Origin: Bacteroidales bacterium
GTDB taxonomy: Bacteria; Bacteroidota; Bacteroidia; Bacteroidales; UBA932
Length of the DNA stretch: 55,064 bases
NCBI GenBank assembly: GCA_024401925.1
Contig: JAKSKD010000011.1
Coordinates: 1-55,064 of the forward strand
Direction: 5' to 3'
Shown piece after piece: positions 50,530-55,064 of this stretch (its first letter is position 1; every line of letters starts with the position of its first letter). Below the pieces are notes generated by a model. The model did not search any database and was not told the origin of the DNA. It was given only the letters and a program-made list of their open reading frames with translations. A program made the translations under genes and the position numbers.

Positions 50530-52809
50530 ATGGCAGATAAATACAATTGGAACTTCTGTTCGCTCGGTGGCGTAACAAGAGTCGTAATCAACAGCGGCGA
50601 GGACATCGCCCATCTCCGTGATTTGGACCAGAAACTCTGGACTGCTCTAAGCTGTCCTACCAATGGGCTTGAATTCGATTCCACGACCCTCGGAATCCTT
50701 GATGGAGACGGGGACGGGAAAATCAGAGTGCAGGAAGTCATTGCGGCAGCAGAATGGCTCACAAGCATCATAAAGGACAAGGAATCAATCCTGAAGGGGG
50801 AAGATTCACTCCCTCTGGACCAATTCAACACTGAAAACGAAGTCGGAGCGAAATTACACAATTCAGCAGCACAGATTCTCCGCAATCTCGGACTCGAGAA
50901 AGACAGCATTTCCATTTCTGACACAGCCGACAGCATCGCCATCTTCAAAAACACACGTTTCAACGGTGACGGCATAATCACTCCGGCAACAGCAGAAGAG
51001 GACAATCTGAAAGCCACAATCACAAATGCAATAGACACGATTGGCGGAGTGCAAGACAAAAGTGGCGAAGCAGGAATCGATGCAGAGATTTTAGAGAAAT
51101 TCTATACTGCCTGCGCAGATTACTCCGAATGGAAGAAGGCCGCTGAAGACAATGCGGCTTGTCTGCCTTTCAATGCTGCAACAGATGATGCATACAATGC
51201 CTGCGAAGGCTTGAATAGCAAGATTGCGGACTTCTTCATGCGCTGCAAACTTGTGAAGTTCAACTCAGGATGTGAGGATACAATCGGAGTATCAGCAGAA
51301 AAGATTGGCACACTTGCCGACAAGAATCTTTCAGAATGTGCAGACCAGATTGCAGAATACCCTTTAGCCAGTCCTAACAAGGAAGGCCTGCTCCATTTCG
51401 ACGCAATAAACCCTGCATGGCAGCCGGCATTCGCAAAACTTCAGGAACTCGTACTGAATCAGGAGTGCAAGAGCAAGGACAGCATCTCAGAGAAGGAATG
51501 GCTTGAGATTCTCGCCAAATTCGAACCGTATGCACAGTGGAAAGCTGCAGTCAAAGGCACAGAAGTAGAAGCTCTCGGGCTCGAAAGAGTACGCGAAATA
51601 CTGAAAGAAGACAAGAAGCAGGCATTGCTCGACCTCATCGGACAGGACCTCGCTCTTAAGAATGAAGCAGATTCGATTGACGAAGTGGACAAACTTCTCC
51701 ATCTCTACAGGGATTTCTACGCTTTCCTCAAAAACTTCGTCTCCTTCACAGACCTCTACAGCCTCGACACCAATGTCAAAGCGATATTCCAGGCCGGCGA
51801 GCTCTACATAGACCAGCGCTGCTGCCGTCTGTGCGTCAAGGTGGATGACTTGGGCAAACACGCTGATATGGCATCCCTCGGAGGTATGTTCCTCCTGTAC
51901 TGCAACTGTACATCCAAGGTCCGTCCGGAATCATTCAATATTGCTGCCGTAATGACCGACGGAGGCATAAAGAACCTCCGTGTCGGGACAAATGCAATTT
52001 TCTATGACAGAGAAGGCAATGACTGGGATGCAACCGTCATCAAGATAGTGGATAACCCTATCAGCATAAGGCAGGCATTCTGGAGCCCTTACCGCAAGTT
52101 CGCGAACTTCATTTCCGAAAAGATCAATAAATCTGCATCAGAAAAAGAAAACGCCGTAATGGCGGACATGCAGGCCAAGGCTGACGCAACTCCGCTTACC
52201 GCAGAAGGAGTTGCAAGTACAGCAGCTGAAGCAGCAAACAAGAAACCTCCGTTCGACATTGCTAAATTCGCCGGTATCTTTGCCGCCATCGGTATGGCAT
52301 TGGGCTACATCGGTGCTTTCCTGACCAAAGTCGTTGACGGTGCCACAGCAAACCCTCTCGGATTTATTATCCTGTTGGTTGTCATTATGCTCTGCATCTC
52401 AGGTCCATCCTGCTTCATCGCGTGGTCAAAGCTCCGCAGGCGCAACCTCGGGCCTATCCTCAATGCCAACGGCTGGGCAATCAACTCAGTGGTACTGATC
52501 AATATCATATTCGGGAAGACCCTTACAAGTACGGCCAAATTCCCGATTATCAAGGTTAAAGACCCATTTGTAATCAAGACACCTTGGTGGAAGAAAGTCC
52601 TCAGATGGATAATTGTACTCGCAATAGTATTAGGTGCAGCTTATCTCGCAAACAGAATCTGCACAGCGAAGAAAGCCAAAGCACAGGCAGCCGCTGAAGC
52701 AGAAATGGTCGCAGCACAGGAAGCGGAGGCAGCAGAGGCCGTAGCAATTGAAGCAGCTCTGGAAGATGCCGCCACAGAGGCTCCGGTAGAAGAAGTCCCG
52801 GCTGAATAA
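50530..52809 (+). CDS. Uncharacterised EF-hand protein with three C-terminal transmembrane helices
   Basis: The 759-residue protein has no signal peptide. Near the N-terminus is a perfect 12-residue EF-hand loop, DGDGDGKIRVQE (58-69), and a second degenerate calcium-like loop (NTRFNGDGIITPATAEED, about 141-158). A helical region (about 160-430) with Cys-containing segments (RCCRLCVKVDD, LLYCNCTSK at 430-462) follows, then an uncharged low-complexity stretch (about 535-572), three hydrophobic helices (about 577-602, 610-632, 690-712), and an Ala/Glu-rich tail. I recognise it as a conserved Bacteroidales type of unknown function. Topology predicts a large cytoplasmic N-terminal part anchored by the helices. 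Confidence 0.8.
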   Translation: MADKYNWNFCSLGGVTRVVINSGEDIAHLRDLDQKLWTALSCPTNGLEFDSTTLGILDGDGDGKIRVQEVIAAAEWLTSIIKDKESILKGEDSLPLDQFNTENEVGAKLHNSAAQILRNLGLEKDSISISDTADSIAIFKNTRFNGDGIITPATAEEDNLKATITNAIDTIGGVQDKSGEAGIDAEILEKFYTACADYSEWKKAAEDNAACLPFNAATDDAYNACEGLNSKIADFFMRCKLVKFNSGCEDTIGVSAEKIGTLADKNLSECADQIAEYPLASPNKEGLLHFDAINPAWQPAFAKLQELVLNQECKSKDSISEKEWLEILAKFEPYAQWKAAVKGTEVEALGLERVREILKEDKKQALLDLIGQDLALKNEADSIDEVDKLLHLYRDFYAFLKNFVSFTDLYSLDTNVKAIFQAGELYIDQRCCRLCVKVDDLGKHADMASLGGMFLLYCNCTSKVRPESFNIAAVMTDGGIKNLRVGTNAIFYDREGNDWDATVIKIVDNPISIRQAFWSPYRKFANFISEKINKSASEKENAVMADMQAKADATPLTAEGVASTAAEAANKKPPFDIAKFAGIFAAIGMALGYIGAFLTKVVDGATANPLGFIILLVVIMLCISGPSCFIAWSKLRRRNLGPILNANGWAINSVVLINIIFGKTLTSTAKFPIIKVKDPFVIKTPWWKKVLRWIIVLAIVLGAAYLANRICTAKKAKAQAAAEAEMVAAQEAEAAEAVAIEAALEDAATEAPVEEVPAE

Positions 52810-52817
52810 TAAGGAAT

Positions 52818-52860
52818 AATCAGTGTCGGACTTTAGGTTCCGGCACTGATTAAAAAAATT
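52818..52860 (+). terminator. Stem-loop after the EF-hand gene
   Basis: AATCAGTGTCGGA (52818-52830) pairs with TCCGGCACTGATT (52839-52851) with one G-T wobble, followed by seven A and then five T. It is an atypical but strong hairpin at the end of the gene. Confidence 0.6.
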
Positions 52861-52891
52861 TTTGCGTAATTATAGTTTTTAACTATATTTG
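52861..52891 (+). promoter_or_regulatory. Promoter of tRNA-Ser (consensus TTTG-N19-TATATTTG)
   Basis: TTTG at 52861-52864, exactly 19 bases, then TATATTTG at 52884-52891, identical to the rpsO promoter elements. Transcription would begin near 52896, about 60 bases before the tRNA. Confidence 0.85.
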
Positions 52892-52892
52892 C

Positions 52893-52954
52893 AGTCCCGT
52901 TCCGGCGGTCTTATGGTCTGATGACCGGGGACTCGACAGTTTGGCGGGGCAAAC
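52893..52954 (+). other. Structured leader between promoter and tRNA-Ser
   Basis: AGTCCC (52893-52898) pairs with GGGACT (52928-52933), and CGGTC (52906-52910) with GACCG (52923-52927), with a seven-base bulge on the left arm. A second stem GTTTG/CAAAC (52939-52943 with 52950-52954) follows. It ends three bases before the tRNA. It may be a 5' leader removed by RNase P, or a small RNA of its own. Confidence 0.4.
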
Positions 52955-52957
52955 ATT

Positions 52958-53042
52958 GGAGAGATGGCAGAGTGGTCGATTGCGGCGGTCTTGAAAACCG
53001 TTGACCTGAGAGGGTCCCGGGGTTCGAATCCCTGTCTCTCCG
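52958..53042 (+). tRNA. tRNA-Ser (TGA anticodon)
   Basis: Acceptor GGAGAGA/TCTCTCC (52958-52964 with 53035-53041), anticodon stem GCGGT/ACCGT around loop CTTGAAA (anticodon TGA), a long variable arm with GACC/GGTC, T-loop GTTCGAATC, discriminator G at 53042. The long variable arm is characteristic of class II serine tRNAs. CCA is not encoded. Confidence 0.98.
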
Positions 53043-53054
53043 CAAGACTTTGAA

Positions 53055-53081
53055 GCTCAGCGCGTAGCGCTGGGCTTTTTT
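53055..53081 (+). terminator. Intrinsic terminator after tRNA-Ser
   Basis: GCTCAGCGC (53055-53063), GTA loop, GCGCTGGGC (53067-53075), then six T. The remaining 53082-53221 contains an inverted repeat (CAGGAGC/GCTCCTG, 53096-53111) and no gene I can support; it is the 3' flank of the M56-TonB gene. Confidence 0.85.
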
Positions 53082-53221
53082 GATGTGCCGACCGTCAGGA
53101 GCTTGCTCCTGTAAGGGAAGTATCTTATGACGACATACGGCTGCAGAATTATTGAGATTGCTGTTATTTTCCTTCCATATAGAACTTTTGTTTCACGGCC
53201 AAGGCTTATGGAAAGATTCAT

Positions 53222-54727
53222 CTACATCCCAGTCTTTTCCATATTTGGACTGGAGAGTTGGAAAATTATAGGAAAAGTATATGTGGCTGGTACTTTTTTT
53301 CCGTCTTTCTCTCCGGGCTTCCAATTTGGAGACGAGTTTACGACTCTGACAGCCTCTGCATCTAATGCAGGGTCAATGCCTCTGAGTACAGATACGTCTG
53401 ATACCTTTCCGTCTTCATTAACGGTGAACTTAACCATTACTCTTCCTTGTTTCCCAGCAGCCCTGGCTTCTGCAGGATATTCGAGGTGCGCAATCACCCA
53501 TTTAGAGAATTCATTCGCATCACCACCATTGAATGTTGGCGTAACTTCGATTGACTGGAATGGAACCGACTCCGTATTCTCATTCGGGGCAACTGTAAAG
53601 TATTCAATGTTTAGTGCGCCAATTTTTCTGAGCTCTTCCTTGAGGTCTGAAAGAGTGCTTACTTTAATATTTCCATCCACAACAAGCTGAACCACTCCGA
53701 ACTCATTGTCCTTTCTAAGATTTGTAACCCTTTTACTAAGTTCTTCAATGGTTGTTTTCTCACCATTGATATAGTAAACAGGTTTGTCGTTCTCCATCTT
53801 GACATCAACCTTGATGGGATTTTGTTGAACTGAAAGATTTTCACTAACTTCGTAGTCAATGACTGTTTTGGCATTCAATGCCAGAGTGCCGCAGAGAAGT
53901 GGCAGGATGTAGAGGGCTCTAAGCCCTTTCATCGCTGATGCTTTTGGTTTTGACATCATAGTAATACGATTTTTAAGGATACTGTGATTAAAGCTGTTGG
54001 TGATGGAGTAGCCGCTCGCACTGACAGCTTTTCTTATTAGTAAAAATTGATAGTCCTTGATATTTGCACCACAGCGGAGAACAGCATCGTCAGCCTCGAA
54101 CTCGTGGATTGCACGGAGGTCCGCTCTGAGCATCCATATCGTCGGGTTGAACCATTGAATCGCTAATACAAGATCCACGAACATCACATCATACGAATGA
54201 CGTAATGCGACATGGGCCTTTTCATGTCGCAGTAGGCTGAGATTTTTGCTTTCGAAGTCCTCATGGCTCATGACGATGTGGGACATCCAGCTAAAAGGTG
54301 ATGTCTGGATGTCAGCCACAACCACGTGGGTCCCGTCAAAAGCAGTCTCAAATTCACCGTTCCGGATTATCCTTACCACTCCAGCGATAGAGACGGTCAC
54401 CTTAGCAATGACCACGAGAACGCCAGTCAAGTATGCGGCGATGATAGCAATCTGCCACCATGGCGTCCCGGAGGCTTCAACTGACTCAACAGCGGAGAAA
54501 TCCAGAAGGCCACCGATATTGGAAGGGACCGCCCCAGCAGCAGCGGGCACAACCTTATGTACTGTAATGACGCACAAAGGAAGGATGAAAGACAAGGCAA
54601 CAGTGACCAGCAGCACTGCACGGTTCAACCGATGAAGGTTCTCCTTGCAGAGCAGAAGGCGGTAGAAGATATAGAATACCGCCAACAGAACGGCCACTTT
54701 GGCCTCATAGATCAGGAAGGTCATCAT
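53222..54727 (-). CDS. M56 (BlaR1-type) membrane metalloprotease fused to ExbD-like and TonB C-terminal domains
   Basis: The 501-residue protein starts with a BlaR1/MecR1-type M56 part: hydrophobic helices (about 2-25, 36-57, 91-117), zinc motif HEKAH (H168, H172) and EFEADD (E209), and a further helix (about 268-287). A periplasmic segment (about 304-380; VKMENDKPVYYINGEKTTIEEL, LKEELRKIG) resembles the ExbD periplasmic domain. The end (about 405-490) is a TonB C-terminal domain (YPAEARAAGKQGRVMVKFTVNEDG). BlaR1 homologues sense an envelope signal and cleave a BlaI repressor. It overlaps blaI by four bases (ATGA), so sensor and repressor are coupled. No beta-lactamase gene is seen in the window. 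Confidence 0.88.
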   Translation of the reverse strand: MMTFLIYEAKVAVLLAVFYIFYRLLLCKENLHRLNRAVLLVTVALSFILPLCVITVHKVVPAAAGAVPSNIGGLLDFSAVESVEASGTPWWQIAIIAAYLTGVLVVIAKVTVSIAGVVRIIRNGEFETAFDGTHVVVADIQTSPFSWMSHIVMSHEDFESKNLSLLRHEKAHVALRHSYDVMFVDLVLAIQWFNPTIWMLRADLRAIHEFEADDAVLRCGANIKDYQFLLIRKAVSASGYSITNSFNHSILKNRITMMSKPKASAMKGLRALYILPLLCGTLALNAKTVIDYEVSENLSVQQNPIKVDVKMENDKPVYYINGEKTTIEELSKRVTNLRKDNEFGVVQLVVDGNIKVSTLSDLKEELRKIGALNIEYFTVAPNENTESVPFQSIEVTPTFNGGDANEFSKWVIAHLEYPAEARAAGKQGRVMVKFTVNEDGKVSDVSVLRGIDPALDAEAVRVVNSSPNWKPGEKDGKKVPATYTFPIIFQLSSPNMEKTGM

Positions 54728-55064
54728 CTTCTTGTATTCTCTATCTGGCCAATAAGGCTCTTGAGTTCCTCGACAGAAATCTTCTCCTCCTGCACCAGAG
54801 ACGAGACGGCACTGAGATAGGACCTGCCGAAATACTTGTCTATCACCCCGGAGAGCGTGGATTTCTTATAATCATCCTTACTGACACGAGCGAAATACTT
54901 ATATGTCGCACCATAATCATGATGGCCCAGATACCCTTCATCGTCAAGGGTACGTACTTGTGTGGACAATGTGTTGATGTGAGGTTTCGGATCCGGGTAG
55001 AGTTCTCGTAGTTCGCGGACGAACATTTCCCCTCTCTCCCAGAAGAATTCCATGATGATTTCCT
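54724..55064 (-). CDS. blaI: BlaI/MecI-type transcriptional repressor (partial, 5' end outside window)
   Basis: A winged-helix repressor normally inactivated when the BlaR1-type partner cleaves it. The visible C-terminal part covers the DNA-reading wing (PKPHINTLSTQVRTLDDEGYLGHHDYGATYKYFARVSKDDY), the cleavage-prone hinge region, and the dimerisation helix ending in SLIGQIENTRR. The frame continues upstream of the internal ATG at 55053 (EIIMEFFWERG), so the true start lies beyond the edge. No operator can be examined because its promoter is outside the window. Confidence 0.93.
   Translation of the reverse strand, partial: EIIMEFFWERGEMFVRELRELYPDPKPHINTLSTQVRTLDDEGYLGHHDYGATYKYFARVSKDDYKKSTLSGVIDKYFGRSYLSAVSSLVQEEKISVEELKSLIGQIENTRR

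Noticed and set aside
53096-53111. Inverted repeat CAGGAGC/GCTCCTG as a terminator for the M56-TonB gene
   Set aside because: The loop is only two to four bases and no T-run follows on the minus strand; it is left as an inverted repeat of unknown meaning.
53127-53690. A 187-codon open frame on the plus strand after tRNA-Ser
   Set aside because: Most of it is antisense to the M56-TonB gene and it has no recognisable domain; no promoter of its own was seen.
1-55064. CRISPR array, prophage, secretion island, or known riboswitch
   Set aside because: No regularly spaced repeats, integrase, phage structural genes, or recognisable aptamer cores were seen; the content is overwhelmingly core housekeeping.

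Overview
The window reads as a chromosomal segment of a Bacteroidales-type bacterium. I infer this from family content: a fused gamma-alpha 2-oxoacid:ferredoxin oxidoreductase, the short RpoZ-like omega subunit, a GH97 glycosidase, a BlaI / M56-TonB pair, a cysteine-poor Fur protein, and a dcw cluster without murF or ddl. Promoters also match the Bacteroidales consensus TTTG-N19-TAnnTTTG; rpsO and tRNA-Ser have exact copies. Genus cannot be fixed from the sequence alone.

Layout. (1) 1-267: the tail of an unidentified gene and short direct repeats that look like the end of an IS21-type element. (2) 268-9203, minus strand: one tight run nadK-uppS-bamA-skp-korA-korB-gdhA, joining cofactor and lipid-carrier synthesis, outer-membrane assembly, and 2-oxoglutarate/glutamate metabolism. 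(3) 9277-12357, plus strand: pdxJ, a lipoprotein Skp-like gene, and a LysM protein with a substrate-binding-like domain. (4) 12331-17883, minus strand: carboxyltransferase-trxB-bamD-rpoZ-recN. (5) 17978-21349, plus strand: a GH97 glycosidase, tRNA-His, yccF, and a DUF1295 membrane enzyme. (6) 21346-24982: a Fur-family regulator, radC, and an LEA-like lipoprotein / SPOR / rpoN operon. (7) 25086-44290, plus strand: miaB with its terminator, then a 16-gene division and wall cluster mraZ-rsmH-ftsL-ftsI-murE-mraY-murD-ftsW-murG-murC-ftsQ-ftsA-ftsZ-gltX-rpiB-truB with almost no intergenic DNA. (8) 44389-47141: rpsO (own promoter and terminator) and pnp. (9) 47188-52809: a tricorn-type protease and a divergent EF-hand membrane protein. 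(10) 52861-55064: tRNA-Ser with a structured leader, then blaI and an M56 protease fused to ExbD-like and TonB domains, cut by the window edge.

Most of the window is core chromosome. The parts most worth a second look are: a four-fold 10-bp-period TGNAA array before mraZ that looks like a MraZ operator; the M56-ExbD-like-TonB fusion; a carboxyltransferase whose biotinyl-like domain has no biotin-accepting lysine; three genes whose start codon falls at the predicted transcription start (leaderless candidates); motif-divergent MurE and Fur proteins; and an uncharacterised EF-hand protein with three C-terminal membrane helices. I found no CRISPR array, prophage, or obvious new defence island.
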